Shown: in pieces, positions 34,836 through 43,801 of the stretch
How positions within the stretch are numbered: the stretch's first letter is position 1
Layout: every line of letters begins with the position of its first letter
Origin: CAVWCW01 sp963753615
GTDB lineage: Bacteria > Pseudomonadota > Gammaproteobacteria > Chromatiales > Chromatiaceae
Direction of reading: 5' to 3'
DNA length: 64,000 bases
Assembly: GCA_963753615.1 (NCBI GenBank)
Contig: CAVWCW010000019.1
Coordinates: 1-64,000, forward strand
Translations under genes and position numbers: made by a program
Notes under the pieces: model-generated
Told to the model about the DNA's origin: nothing
The model's input: only the letters and a program-made list of their open reading frames with translations
The model's database searches: none

Positions 34836-36440
34836 ATGGATCCGATGACAATCAAGCTGAAAATTCTGCTTTTTGCCTTGGTCGCCGTATTGTTGCCGTT
34901 CGGCGTACTGGGCTATTACACCTATGCCCATAGCGTGCGGATCAACGAATTGCGGTTCGGCCAGGAGTTGCGGAGTCTGGGCGCACTCGTGGCGAAGGAA
35001 ACCGGACGCCGGGTACGGCGATTGAGCGCCGATGTCGGGGTTTTTGCTGCGCCGCCGCTGCTGCGAGAGGCGATCAACGGAGAGAATTCGTCGCTGCTTC
35101 AGGCGGATGTCTATTTCGATTCGCTTCTCACCCGCTTTTCCGATTTTCGGCGGTTTCGGCTTGCGGACGTGGAAGGGTTTCACTTCAGCAGGCAGCAGCC
35201 GGATCGCTCCCAGCGAATCACCGCGGGGGCTGGCGTTGCCGTCGTCTTGCAGCCCGGGACCAAGCCTTTCTTGCGGGTGACGGCCGGCGTCACCGATGCC
35301 GCCGATGTGCTTTCGGGTTATCTGGTGGCCAATATCGGGCTCCAGGTACTGCAGCCATTGCTCGATAACACCGAGGGGAAACGGCTGCATCTGACTTTGA
35401 ACGGGAGAAGGATTCTGGGCGTTTCCGGCTCGCTGCAGGCACCGGCGCCGATTTCTACGGACGGGGAAGACCGGGCAGCCAGTTTTGCAGGGGTCACATT
35501 GTATCCCGATCATCGTGGGGTGACCGTTCTGGGAATGTTTACACCGACCGCGATCGATGGACTGAGTGTGCTGGCGGAAATGGATGCCGAGGAGGCGTTT
35601 GCGGAACTTGGACAATTGAAGACCCAGGTGTTTTGGATCTTTACGTTGGTCCTCCTCGTCATGTTGAGCGCGGTCTACGTTTTCGGCACCTCGCTGGTCC
35701 GGCCGCTCAATGGTTTAATCAACGGTGCACGTCGAGTGGCAGAGGGAGATCTTGATGTGGACCTGCCTACCGACAGGCGCGACGAGATCGGTTACCTGAG
35801 TCAGGTATTCAACGATATGGTGTTGCGTTTGCAAGAAAGCCGGCGAGTGGTGACGGCCGCTCAGTCTCAGTTGCTGGAACATAATCAGCGCCTCGAGGAA
35901 TTGACTGTCACAGATACCTTGACCGGGCTCGCGAATCGACGCAGCTTGAGTGCAAAAATGGCACTTCATTTGGAGCGGTATCTCCGCAATGGCCGGCCTT
36001 TCAGCGTGTTGATGCTGGACCTCGACCACTTCAAGATGGTCAATGACCGTTACGGTCACCTGGTGGGGGACGAAGTCCTGCGGCAGTTCGCCGTATGTTT
36101 GACCCGATCGATTCGTGCCGTGGATTTTGTGGCTCGTTACGGCGGTGAGGAATTCACCATCATACTGTTCGAAACCGGCCATGCAGACAGCTGGGAACTG
36201 GCCGAGCGGATTCGCACCCGGGTCCGGAAAATGCGCTTGGCGGCGCAATCCGGAACGGTACTCGGGGTGACGGTGAGCATTGGCATTGCGGAGGTGCGCG
36301 ATACCGATATCGCCCCCGAACATCTGCTGCAACGCGCCGATGCTGCTCTGTATCAGGCAAAACGGGCTGGCCGAAACTGCGTCTGCTTCGCCGGGAACCC
36401 CTTGGAGGACACCGGAGCGTCAATCGGGCACGGCCAATAG
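34836..36440 (+). CDS. Membrane diguanylate cyclase with Cache-like sensor, HAMP and GGDEF
   Basis: About 534 residues. First membrane segment about 8-28 (ILLFALVAVLLPFGVLGYY), periplasmic sensor of about 250 residues, second segment (VFWIFTLVLLVMLSAVYVFG), HAMP (LVRPLNGLINGARRVAEGDL), short coiled coil and GGDEF domain (about 360-520). The active site reads YGGEEF, and DTLTGLANRR and DLDHFKMVND are intact, so it should make cyclic di-GMP. No RxxD inhibitory site seen before GGEEF (RAVDFVARYGGEEF lacks it). ATG 34845 is an alternative start. Its 3' end overlaps the convergent lipoprotein gene by 21 bases. Confidence 0.92.
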   Translation: MDPMTIKLKILLFALVAVLLPFGVLGYYTYAHSVRINELRFGQELRSLGALVAKETGRRVRRLSADVGVFAAPPLLREAINGENSSLLQADVYFDSLLTRFSDFRRFRLADVEGFHFSRQQPDRSQRITAGAGVAVVLQPGTKPFLRVTAGVTDAADVLSGYLVANIGLQVLQPLLDNTEGKRLHLTLNGRRILGVSGSLQAPAPISTDGEDRAASFAGVTLYPDHRGVTVLGMFTPTAIDGLSVLAEMDAEEAFAELGQLKTQVFWIFTLVLLVMLSAVYVFGTSLVRPLNGLINGARRVAEGDLDVDLPTDRRDEIGYLSQVFNDMVLRLQESRRVVTAAQSQLLEHNQRLEELTVTDTLTGLANRRSLSAKMALHLERYLRNGRPFSVLMLDLDHFKMVNDRYGHLVGDEVLRQFAVCLTRSIRAVDFVARYGGEEFTIILFETGHADSWELAERIRTRVRKMRLAAQSGTVLGVTVSIGIAEVRDTDIAPEHLLQRADAALYQAKRAGRNCVCFAGNPLEDTGASIGHGQ

Positions 36441-37220
36441 TTTCCGGTAGATCCAGCCCTGCAGTCGACCTGGACCTTCGATTTTCACCCATTGTCCGCG
36501 GGTGGCGATACCGGTGACCGGCGTTTTGGGTGGCAAGATGGCCTTGGGGGCGAAGCCCATCCCGGGACCCCGGCGTACGTGGCTGTTGACGCGTACCCGA
36601 AAAGGCAAGGGACTCATAAACGGGGACTCGGGGTATTTCACCGAGGCAACCTGTTCCGATGGAAGTGCCGCAACATCCCTGTACAGTACTTGCATCACCT
36701 GGTCCGCGAGATCAGCGGCTTGTCCGTAGTTTCCGGCTTCATAGGCGGAAGTCGATTCGCCGAGGAGGTTGGATATCGCCTCGGTTGCTTGAATTGGACC
36801 ATGGGCCAGCGCAATTAGGTATGCAGCCTCGGCCTCTGCAATAGCGGATGCCGCCTGCGCAGGGCCGGTCAGGGTCTGTATCCGGGTATCGATGCGCAAC
36901 AGCTGCTCCCGGTTCTGTTTCAGTTCCTGTTCCCTTTGGTTCAACACCCCCTCCAATTCCCTTATGCGCGCGGTCTTTTCCAGGGTCTCCAACTGTAGAT
37001 GGGCCGCCTCCTTTTCGCGTGCGTCGAGTTGCCGCTCGAGTGAACCTTTGTCTGCTTCCAGCGTCCTGACTCGCTGTTCGAGTGCATCATAGGTCGACGG
37101 CCGAAACTGGGCACAACTCCCGAGTCCCGCTGAAACGGTCAACAACAGCGGCCAGACTATTAGGGTTCTCTTTTGAAACCACGCCGGCCGAGAGGAAAAT
37201 TGGGTTGTCTTCTCATCCAT
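36420..37220 (-). CDS. SH3-domain lipoprotein with coiled coil
   Basis: 266 residues from ATG 37220. Hydrophobic segment with lipobox-like end (VWPLLLTVSAGLGSCAQF), so probably a lipoprotein; coiled coil about 45-110 (ALEQRVRTLEADKGSLERQL); a helical middle part; and a C-terminal bacterial SH3 domain (RVNSHVRRGPGMGFAPKAIL, GQWVKIEGPGRLQGWIYRKL). A GTG at 37247 is an alternative start; neither has a good ribosome site. Role unknown, likely peptidoglycan-associated. Convergent with the cyclase gene. Confidence 0.78.
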   Translation of the reverse strand: MDEKTTQFSSRPAWFQKRTLIVWPLLLTVSAGLGSCAQFRPSTYDALEQRVRTLEADKGSLERQLDAREKEAAHLQLETLEKTARIRELEGVLNQREQELKQNREQLLRIDTRIQTLTGPAQAASAIAEAEAAYLIALAHGPIQATEAISNLLGESTSAYEAGNYGQAADLADQVMQVLYRDVAALPSEQVASVKYPESPFMSPLPFRVRVNSHVRRGPGMGFAPKAILPPKTPVTGIATRGQWVKIEGPGRLQGWIYRKLLAVPD

Positions 37221-37415
37221 GGGAGACTGCGCTACTGGTAGGTACACAAGTCCGTCATCGCGGAAGTCGTTTTTGTTTCAAGCGAAACGCAACTTATGCA
37301 ATGAAACGCGACGCCAGTCCCGTTTGCCGTTTTGCTCCGCTGAGAATACCAGATTGGCTTAACCCAGCGCTTCTCGAACAGGCCGTTGAAATCCTACTCA
37401 GGTGTTGTGATACGG

Positions 37416-37457
37416 CGCCAAAAATGCCCGTTTACTTCAGTAAACTGCGATTTGGCG
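37416..37457. repeat. Nested palindrome between the SH3 and KefB genes
   Basis: Outer arms CGCCAAA/TTTGGCG and inner arms GTTTAC/GTAAAC (loop TTCA) are perfect. The remaining 37221-37752 region has no supported gene. The structure looks like a REP-type intergenic repeat or a bidirectional terminator between two leftward genes; no T tract follows either arm. Confidence 0.5.
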
Positions 37458-37752
37458 GCCAATTTTGGCCCTGTCTCGCCCCGCCCTTGGCGAATTTCAA
37501 CAGCCTGCTAATTGTAGTCGATTGGCGTGCCCAGGCGGTCAGCAGGAGGCGCGTGTCGCCGGTGCGCACGATACAATCGGCGTCCCGGACGCTGAATCGA
37601 GGTTGGATAGCGTACAAGCCGCGACTGATTTCTTACGTCGGGCCCGCCCCAAAACGCGGAAATCCGGGCGTCGCGGTGGGAGTCACCCCCCCGTACCGAT
37701 TCCATGCTACGGCTCAAGCAGACGCTATCGGCAGCGTTTGCATCGGTCTGTT

Positions 37753-39666
37753 TCAGCTATCCAGGTCCTTGATATAGCCTTTCGGTGGCGGCGTCCAGCC
37801 GCGTTCGGTGCGGTCATGAAGTTGCAGGCGGTCGGCTTCGATCATCTCCTTGAGTGTCTCGCGATGCTCCCTGGCGCGCGCCAGAAACGCTCGATTGCGG
37901 GCGATGTCCGGGTTCTCGTCCCATAGCTCATAGAGTTGATCCAGGCCCGCCCGGTCGTGCCGACGGAAGGCATGCGCCATCTTCTCGACCTTGAACGGAT
38001 GCATGCCGAGCGTCTTCAATGCCTCCGTGCCGAGGGCCAGGGACCCGTCGAACATCTCTCGCACCGCCAGGTCCACCCCGGCTTTCCTTAACAGGTAGAG
38101 GTGACTGACGTCGAAGGCGCGGGCGAGGATCTTGACCTGCGGGTAGTGGCGCCGGACATGCTCGACCATCTCGACGGCGCGGTCGCGATCGTCGATGGCG
38201 ACCACGAAGACCTGGGCCTTCTCGATCCCCGCCGCAATCAGCAGCTCGGGCCGGGACGCGTCGCCGTAGTAACTCTTGATGCCGACCTTGCGCAGCATGT
38301 CGATCATCGCCGCCTCGTGATCTAGCACGACGGTGCGCACCCCACTGGCTACCAACAGGCGGTTGACGATTTGCCCGAAGCGCCCGCTGCCCGCGATCAC
38401 GACACTGCCCCGTTCTTCGATGGGATCGGGTTTCTGCTTGTCGCTGCCGCCGAGCCGCGGTCGGATCACCTTGTCGTAGAGGATGAACAGGGCCGGCGTC
38501 AACAACATCGACAGGGCGACGACCAACGACAGGGTGGCCGCGAGGTCCGCCGGGATCACGTTGCTCTGCTGGCTGAAGCTCAGCAGCACGAAGCCAAACT
38601 CACCCGCTTGAGCCAGGCCCAGGGTAAACAGCCAGCCGTCTCCGGTACTCAACCGGAACAGGCGCGCCAGTCCCAGCAGAACGGCCCCCTTCAGTAACAT
38701 TACTCCCAGTGTCAGGCCGAGCACGGTCGCGAAGTCGCCGAACAGTATCCCGAAATCGATTCCAGCCCCCACCGTGATAAAGAACAGTCCAAGCAGCAGG
38801 CCCTTGAAGGGTTCGATATCGGACTCCAGTTCGTGGCGAAACTCGCTGTTGGCCAGCACAACACCGGCGAGAAAGGTCCCGAGCGCCGGCGAGAGGTCGA
38901 CCAGGGTCATGAGCAGGGCGATGCCGATCACCAGGAGCAGGGCGCTGGCGGTGAAGATCTCCCGTAGCCGGGATTCTGCGATAAAGCGAAACAGGGGCCG
39001 AGACAAGTAGTGCCCGCCCAGCAGAACCGCGGCGACAGCCCCCAATACGACCAGCGCATGCCCCCAGCCGGGCAAGTCAGCGACCAGGCTCATGGATGCG
39101 TGATGCCCGGCCTGGCCGTGCGCGAGGTCAGCCGCTCCGGTTCCGGCCACCTCGGGCAGCGCCAGCAACGGGATCAGCGCCAGCATCGGGATGACGGCGA
39201 TATCCTGGAATAGCAGGACCGAAAAGCTGGCACGGCCTCCTTCGGTCTTGGTCAGCCCCTTCTCGTTTAGCGTCTGCAGAACGATCGCCGTGGACGACAA
39301 CGCGAAGATCAGGCCAATGGCGATGGCCAGGCTCCAGTAGACGCCGAGTAGGAGGGCGGCACCGGCGATCAGCAAGCCGGTAATGCCAACCTGCAGGCCG
39401 CCGAGCCCGAGCAGGCGGGCGCGCATCTCCCACAGCATGCGCGGCTCCAGCTCCAGTCCCACCAGAAACAACATCATGACGACGCCGAATTCGGCGAAGT
39501 GCTGGATGTCCTGGGTCTCTGAGCCCACGAGCCCAATGACGGGTCCGATGGCGATGCCTGCGATCAGATAACCGAGGACCGAGCCCAGACCCAGACGCTT
39601 GGCGACCGGCACGGCGACGACTGCGGCACAGAGGTAGACGAATGCCTGAAACAGTAGTCCGCCCAT
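37753..39666 (-). CDS. kefB: KefB/KefC-type K+/H+ antiporter (CPA2) with TrkA-N domain
   Basis: 637 residues: 12-13 membrane segments (1-385; for instance LFLVGLELEPRMLWEMRARL and LGTFLAGVVLANSEFRHELE) and a cytoplasmic RCK/TrkA-N domain (about 405-530) with the nucleotide motif VVIAGSGRFGQIVNRLL. Exports K+ with acidification when electrophiles form glutathione adducts. GTFLAGVVLANSEFRHELE with E/HE residues near the Q-linker matches the gating region of KefB/C. Directly preceded by a KefG/KefF-like gene, whose products are required for full activity, and a peroxiredoxin-like gene: an electrophile/oxidant-defence operon. Confidence 0.9.
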   Translation of the reverse strand: MGGLLFQAFVYLCAAVVAVPVAKRLGLGSVLGYLIAGIAIGPVIGLVGSETQDIQHFAEFGVVMMLFLVGLELEPRMLWEMRARLLGLGGLQVGITGLLIAGAALLLGVYWSLAIAIGLIFALSSTAIVLQTLNEKGLTKTEGGRASFSVLLFQDIAVIPMLALIPLLALPEVAGTGAADLAHGQAGHHASMSLVADLPGWGHALVVLGAVAAVLLGGHYLSRPLFRFIAESRLREIFTASALLLVIGIALLMTLVDLSPALGTFLAGVVLANSEFRHELESDIEPFKGLLLGLFFITVGAGIDFGILFGDFATVLGLTLGVMLLKGAVLLGLARLFRLSTGDGWLFTLGLAQAGEFGFVLLSFSQQSNVIPADLAATLSLVVALSMLLTPALFILYDKVIRPRLGGSDKQKPDPIEERGSVVIAGSGRFGQIVNRLLVASGVRTVVLDHEAAMIDMLRKVGIKSYYGDASRPELLIAAGIEKAQVFVVAIDDRDRAVEMVEHVRRHYPQVKILARAFDVSHLYLLRKAGVDLAVREMFDGSLALGTEALKTLGMHPFKVEKMAHAFRRHDRAGLDQLYELWDENPDIARNRAFLARAREHRETLKEMIEADRLQLHDRTERGWTPPPKGYIKDLDS

Positions 39667-39669
39667 GGT

Positions 39670-40338
39670 TCACTGACCCTGGATAATGGCGTCGAGGTCG
39701 CCGTTGAGTTTCGGAAGCTCCCGAGCCAGATCCAGATCGAGGCGACCGTCACGCAGTGCGTCGAGCACCCGGACCCAATCCGCTACATGGGCATCGATCC
39801 TCCCTTCGTCCACCGCTGTGCGGGCGCCGAACAGGGCAAACGGCGGCAGGTAGATCATGCCGCAGAGCGCCGCGGTTTGCTCCAGGGGATGCAGCAACTC
39901 GCGAATCGTAAAGTGGTTGAATCCCTCTGCCCGATAGGCGGCTTCGAGCCCGCCGGCGGTGAGGGCATTGAGAAAGATCTTGCCGTGCAGGGCGGTTCCC
40001 TTCGAGCCATAGGCAAAGTCGTGCTCCAACACCAGATCCTGCCATTCTTTCAAGATCGCCGGTGTTGAGTACCAGTAGAGTGGGTGCATAAAGACGACAA
40101 CCTCGTGCGCCAACAGGCGCGCCTGCTCGCGGTCGACATCGATCTGGAAATCTGGGTACTCGGCGTACAGGTCGACCAGCGTCACACCGTCGACCGCTGC
40201 CGTCGCCCGTGCCAGAGGACGATTTACCTCGGAGCGGTCCAACGAAGGGTGCGCGAAAAGGACGAGAATTTTTCGCCGCGCCAGGGTCGCTCCCCGTGCA
40301 CGCTCCGCTGCTCCCACGGACGACACTTCGCTCTCCAT
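39670..40338 (-). CDS. KefG/KefF-like NAD(P)H-dependent quinone reductase
   Basis: 222 residues; flavodoxin-like FMN reductase of the NQO family. ILVLFAHPSLDRSEVNRPLA gives the FMN-phosphate loop, then VVVFMHPLYWYSTPAILKEW and YGSKGTALHGKIFLNALTAGG. It is the ancillary subunit that activates the Kef antiporter and may also reduce quinones. The N-terminal 20 residues are an extension before the family start. ATGA overlap with the upstream peroxiredoxin stop and a 3-base gap to kefB. Confidence 0.9.
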   Translation of the reverse strand: MESEVSSVGAAERARGATLARRKILVLFAHPSLDRSEVNRPLARATAAVDGVTLVDLYAEYPDFQIDVDREQARLLAHEVVVFMHPLYWYSTPAILKEWQDLVLEHDFAYGSKGTALHGKIFLNALTAGGLEAAYRAEGFNHFTIRELLHPLEQTAALCGMIYLPPFALFGARTAVDEGRIDAHVADWVRVLDALRDGRLDLDLARELPKLNGDLDAIIQGQ

Positions 40339-40991
40339 CAGGCTTCGCCCGAGATCGCCTCCAGCACGGCGAGGATTTCCTCCGGCTCCATTCGTTTCTT
40401 GTAATCCGGGTCGACAAATGCGGCGCGAATCAGGGCGTTCCGGTCTACCACGAAGGTCCCCGGCACCGGAAGCTCAAAGCTGTCGACGCCGTTCGACTTT
40501 GGCAGGTCGATACCGAAGCCCGCATACAGGGGCCGGAGCCGCTCGGACACCGTGAACACCAGCCCATAATCGCGGGCAACCAGAGCGCCGACATCGCTGA
40601 GGACCGGAAACGAGAGCGCATGCTTCTCGGCCAAGGATAGGGATTCATCCGGAACTTGCGGACTGATGGCGACGAGTGAAGCCCCGGACTCGTTGAATCG
40701 CGGCAAATGCTGCTGCAGTGCCTGCATCTCCAGGTTGCAATATGGGCACCAGCTTCCTCGATAGAAGCTGATGACCAAGGGCCCCCGCGACCGCAAGTCC
40801 TGCAATCGCACCCGCCTCCCGAGCGCGTCAGGAAGCGCGAAGTCCGGCGCGACCTCTCCGACTTTCGGCGCATCTGTGCCGACGCCCGCTCGTATCAATT
40901 CTTGCGTATCTGTATCGAAGGCCATGGCGGCATCCGGGGCATCACGGAGGATACCGCGGTGCATGGCGTCGAGTTGCTCTGTCAGGGACAT
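40338..40991 (-). CDS. Peroxiredoxin-like AhpC/TSA family protein
   Basis: 217 residues: helical N-terminus (1-45), then a thioredoxin-like fold (about 45-210) with VGEVAPDFALPDALGR and the active-site block VISFYRGSWCPYCNLEMQAL. The CPYC pair is at about 83-86, as in AhpC/TSA proteins of the atypical 1- or 2-Cys kind. Likely reduces peroxides in the cytoplasm (no signal peptide). First of the three-gene kef operon, coupled to the reductase by ATGA. Confidence 0.9.
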   Translation of the reverse strand: MSLTEQLDAMHRGILRDAPDAAMAFDTDTQELIRAGVGTDAPKVGEVAPDFALPDALGRRVRLQDLRSRGPLVISFYRGSWCPYCNLEMQALQQHLPRFNESGASLVAISPQVPDESLSLAEKHALSFPVLSDVGALVARDYGLVFTVSERLRPLYAGFGIDLPKSNGVDSFELPVPGTFVVDRNALIRAAFVDPDYKKRMEPEEILAVLEAISGEA

Positions 40992-41035
40992 CGGACGCTC
41001 CTTCTTTCAGGCTAGACTGGTGGATCGCTCTCTTT

Positions 41036-41091
41036 CGAGGGAAACGCGTGCCGCAAAAAGCCAGGGAGGGCTTTTTTCAGCGTCTCCCGAG
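41036..41091. repeat. Dispersed palindromic repeat, copy 3
   Basis: GGGAAACGC and GCGTCTCCC arms enclose a 32-base middle with its own hairpin AAAAAGCC-AGGGA-GGCTTTTTT (41055-41076), which works as an intrinsic terminator. 41047-41087 matches 19710-19750 inverted, three mismatches in 41. Lies between the convergent-free ends of the kef operon start and the gene ending at 41096. Confidence 0.8.
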
Positions 41092-41095
41092 GCGG

Positions 41096-41674
41096 TCAAC
41101 TGCCATCTCTGGCAGCTATCGAACCCCCGATTACCAAGCCGGTTTCCGGTGAAATCGTGAAATATACCGCTCCATCGTGGGGCATAACGACCACACTCAG
41201 ATCCTGACCCTCACGGACCTGCCCATAGATCTCCGAGGTGGTGGTCAACTTCCGGACCTCTCCGGCCCCGAGGGCGCTCTCCACCAGCCCGGACCGGCTC
41301 AATCCCTCCGCCTTTCGAACCTCGAGCGTCAGGAAGTGACGGATGCTCACCCTGCGGGTAACGGAATCGGTGCTCTGGTGGGTGGATTTTTCCAGAACCC
41401 TTCCGCTCAGCACCAGGGCCTTGCCTTGGCGCAGACGATTGAGTCCAGCCCGCACGTAGAGCGTGGCGAGAACCGCAGCTACCGCAACAATCAGAGCGGG
41501 AATTCGGGTTTCCTGAATCAATAGGAAAGCCAAAAGAAACAGAATTCCGCCGAAAATGGGGATGGCGAACAGGAGCATTCCCCCGCCCGCTTCGGTGTTT
41601 TTCCAGGCCGGAAGAACGGCCGCGCGGATCGCGTCCCAATCCAGATCTTCGCCCGGTTGTGCCTTGTTGGACAT
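41096..41674 (-). CDS. Two-TM hypothetical membrane protein
   Basis: 192 residues from MSNKAQPGED (ATG 41674); an in-frame ATG at 41785 would add a non-conserved leader. Two neighbouring membrane segments at about 33-70 (MLLFAIPIFGGILFLLAFLL, IPALIVAVAAVLATLYV), then a soluble beta-rich C-terminal half (GKALVLSGRVLEKSTH, VRKLTTTSEIYGQVREGQDL). The tail looks like a DUF-type OB/beta fold. Family not recognised. The stop is next to repeat copy 3, which offers a terminator on the far side. Confidence 0.65.
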   Translation of the reverse strand: MSNKAQPGEDLDWDAIRAAVLPAWKNTEAGGGMLLFAIPIFGGILFLLAFLLIQETRIPALIVAVAAVLATLYVRAGLNRLRQGKALVLSGRVLEKSTHQSTDSVTRRVSIRHFLTLEVRKAEGLSRSGLVESALGAGEVRKLTTTSEIYGQVREGQDLSVVVMPHDGAVYFTISPETGLVIGGSIAARDGS

Positions 41675-41975
41675 TGAGTTTGATTCCGGTTGGTCGGGGT
41701 TGAGTTGATAGAGAGTCGGCGGGTGCCCGGCGTCGGTAAGCGCTTTAGGCGCACGAGGGTAGCCCCAGTGGCAGAGGGTCTGCAAATATTGGCCGGCCTT
41801 GAGGCCGGCTCAGGGGGTAAGGAATCTGGCAGATTCATAAGGGCAGGCCGCTGTTGCCGGCGACACATCGGCGCGAGGGCCCGCCCCCTACGCCCAATCG
41901 TACCTCCGAAAAGCGGGCGCGGTGCCCTGGAGTCCAGTCATCCGCTGCCTGCTGTCCCGCCCCGTCGCGATTGTC
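41675..41975. other. Gap between two leftward genes
   Basis: About 300 bases holding only shadow frames. The promoter of the gene ending at 41096 should lie here; no clear elements seen. Confidence 0.35.
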
Positions 41976-42779
41976 TCAATCCACTTCGACGGCACGCCGC
42001 GGCGGCGTCGCGACGTCGGCCCCCGCTGCGACGATCGGCTTTTGGGCTCCGAAGCGGTAGTGTCCGCTGATCGGGTAGTCGAACAGCATATCGTCGAGCT
42101 TCGGCCCGGAGCCGATATTATGGGCGATCCGCGGGCGTCCGGTTGTCGGGGATGGGCGGTCGGTCACTATGCCGATGTGGGGCAGGTTCCCCGGCAGCAT
42201 CCAGGTTACCAGTTCGCCAGGCCGGTAATCGTCGGCGTCGCGGGAGATGGGCAAGACCTCGCCCCAGCGTTCGAAAAACCGCTGTAGGTTCGGCACCCGC
42301 CGGTGGTCGATATTTGGGTCGGGCCGCGTCAGGCCCCAGATTTGGGGGTAGGACCGAAACGCCAACCGCATGTCTTCGTGGACCAACTGCTGGAGATCGA
42401 TGCCGATCCCGCGATAGGCGCGTATCACCACATCGGAGCAGACCCCGACGTCATTGGGGACGTCACCCAAGGGATAGGCTATCTTGCGGTAGCTGCCGTC
42501 GTAGCGCACCGGATGCAGGGTGCGCTCGATGGCGGCGGTGACCAGATCGGCCGGGAATTCGTACGCGTGCGCCGCGCCGTTGACGGCCAGCAGGGTGGCG
42601 GCTGCCAGTAGTGTCCGCTTGCTTATCTGAATGCACCTGGATATCAGAGCGCTGGCGGTCTCGCCGGTCGGTTGCAAGGGACTCCCCAGGTTTCCGACGC
42701 GGCCCGGCATCAACAAGCACGGCGGACACCCGCCGCCATCGGCGTTTTTCGCTGCCGACCAACCCAGACCGCCGCGCAC
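41976..42779 (-). CDS. DUF1287 (YiiX-like/NlpC-P60 fold) secreted protein
   Basis: Mature part is clear: after a signal peptide (RTLLAAATLLAVNGAAHA) comes the DUF1287 sequence with GVCSDVVIRAYRGIGIDLQQ, VHEDMRLAFRSYPQIWG, DPNIDHRRVPNLQRFFERWG and LPHIGIVTDRP. The Cys (VCSD), and His residues (NIDHRR; LPHIG) fit a papain-like NlpC/P60 triad. Periplasmic. Start is uncertain: GTG 42779 and ATG 42710 both leave a long N-region before the signal peptide and neither has a ribosome site. Confidence 0.82.
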   Translation of the reverse strand: MRGGLGWSAAKNADGGGCPPCLLMPGRVGNLGSPLQPTGETASALISRCIQISKRTLLAAATLLAVNGAAHAYEFPADLVTAAIERTLHPVRYDGSYRKIAYPLGDVPNDVGVCSDVVIRAYRGIGIDLQQLVHEDMRLAFRSYPQIWGLTRPDPNIDHRRVPNLQRFFERWGEVLPISRDADDYRPGELVTWMLPGNLPHIGIVTDRPSPTTGRPRIAHNIGSGPKLDDMLFDYPISGHYRFGAQKPIVAAGADVATPPRRAVEVD

Positions 42780-42792
42780 GTGCCCTGGGATC

Positions 42793-43263
42793 TCAGCGCT
42801 CGGTGCTGATCTCGCCCCGGGTGGCGCTGCCCATCAGGGTCCTGAAGCTGGCGCCAGAGATGTGTACCAGGTCCTCGTGGTCCCCGGCTTCGAACCAGAT
42901 GTCGGGGCGCTCCATCAACTTCTGATCGACTACCGTCTCCAGCCCGAAGGGGCTGCCGAGCGGGGGTACCGCGCCGGTCTCGCAGTCCGGAAACAGGTCT
43001 TCGAGTTCACCCTCGGTGGCCAGTTCTACCGGCCGGTGCAGGGTTCGGCGCAGCATCTCCAGGTTGAGCCGGTGAGTGGCCGGGATCACCGCCAGCAAGT
43101 AGCCGCTGCCGTCGTCCACCAGTACCCCCTTGGCCAGATCGTCGCCCGGCACATGGGCCGCCTCGGCGGTGGAGGCGCTGTTGAAGGTGTGGCGGTGATG
43201 CTCCAGATCGAAGTTTACGCCCTGGGTTTCCAGGTATTCCTGCAATGTCATCGAAATTGCCAT
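42793..43263 (-). CDS. YbaK/ProX-family aminoacyl-tRNA deacylase
   Basis: 156 residues matching the YbaK/EbsC fold: an N-terminal MTLQEYLETQGVNFDLEHH, then HVPGDDLAKGVLVDDGSGYL (catalytic lysine in AKGV), AVIPATHRLNLEMLR and CETGAVPPLGSPFGLETVVD. Members hydrolyse mischarged tRNA such as Cys- or Ala-tRNA(Pro). AGGAGGCC lies just before ATG 43263. Followed by the DUF1287 gene 14 bases on. Confidence 0.9.
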   Translation of the reverse strand: MAISMTLQEYLETQGVNFDLEHHRHTFNSASTAEAAHVPGDDLAKGVLVDDGSGYLLAVIPATHRLNLEMLRRTLHRPVELATEGELEDLFPDCETGAVPPLGSPFGLETVVDQKLMERPDIWFEAGDHEDLVHISGASFRTLMGSATRGEISTER

Positions 43264-43327
43264 GACTCGGCCTCCTAAGGATTTCTTCCTCCATTGGTAA
43301 GTATAGCCGCCGGCCCGAACTCGGCCC

Positions 43328-43714
43328 TCAGGGCTTGGGGGCCAGCAACTCGATCTGGTAGCCGTCCGGGTCCTCCACGAAGGCGATAATGGTGCTGCCC
43401 GCGTTCATGGGGCCCGCCTCGCGGATGATCTTGCCGCCGCGCTCGCGAATCGCCTCGCAGGCGCGGTAGACGTCATCCACCTCGATGGCCAGGTGGCCGA
43501 AGCCCTCTCCTAAGTCGTAACGGTCGGTGCCCCAGTTATAGGTCAGCTCGATGGCGCTGTGCTCGGCCTCGTCGCCGAAGCCGACGAAGGCGAGGGTGAA
43601 CTCGCCCTTGGGGTAGTCCTTTCTGCGCAGCAGGCGCATGCCCAGTACGTTGGTATAGAAATCGATGGAACGTTCCAGGTCGCCGACCCGGATCATGGTG
43701 TGCAGCAGGCGCAT
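43328..43714 (-). CDS. gloA: Lactoylglutathione lyase (glyoxalase I)
   Basis: 128 residues, normal for proteobacterial GloA. Converts the methylglyoxal-glutathione hemithioacetal to S-lactoylglutathione. Metal ligands are visible: H5 (RLLHTMIRV), E in SAIELTYNWG, H in GFGHLAIEV and E in GYQIELLAPK, i.e. the H/E/H/E set of Ni-type enzymes. AAGGAAAC precedes the start. Divergent from prpE. Confidence 0.95.
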   Translation of the reverse strand: MRLLHTMIRVGDLERSIDFYTNVLGMRLLRRKDYPKGEFTLAFVGFGDEAEHSAIELTYNWGTDRYDLGEGFGHLAIEVDDVYRACEAIRERGGKIIREAGPMNAGSTIIAFVEDPDGYQIELLAPKP

Positions 43715-43801
43715 AGCTGGTTTCCTTCTGAAGCTGTGAATCGCTGTGGCACAAGGTAACCGAGTCCGGTAGGGTTGAAAACCCCCGAAAGCTGTCGGCG
43801 C

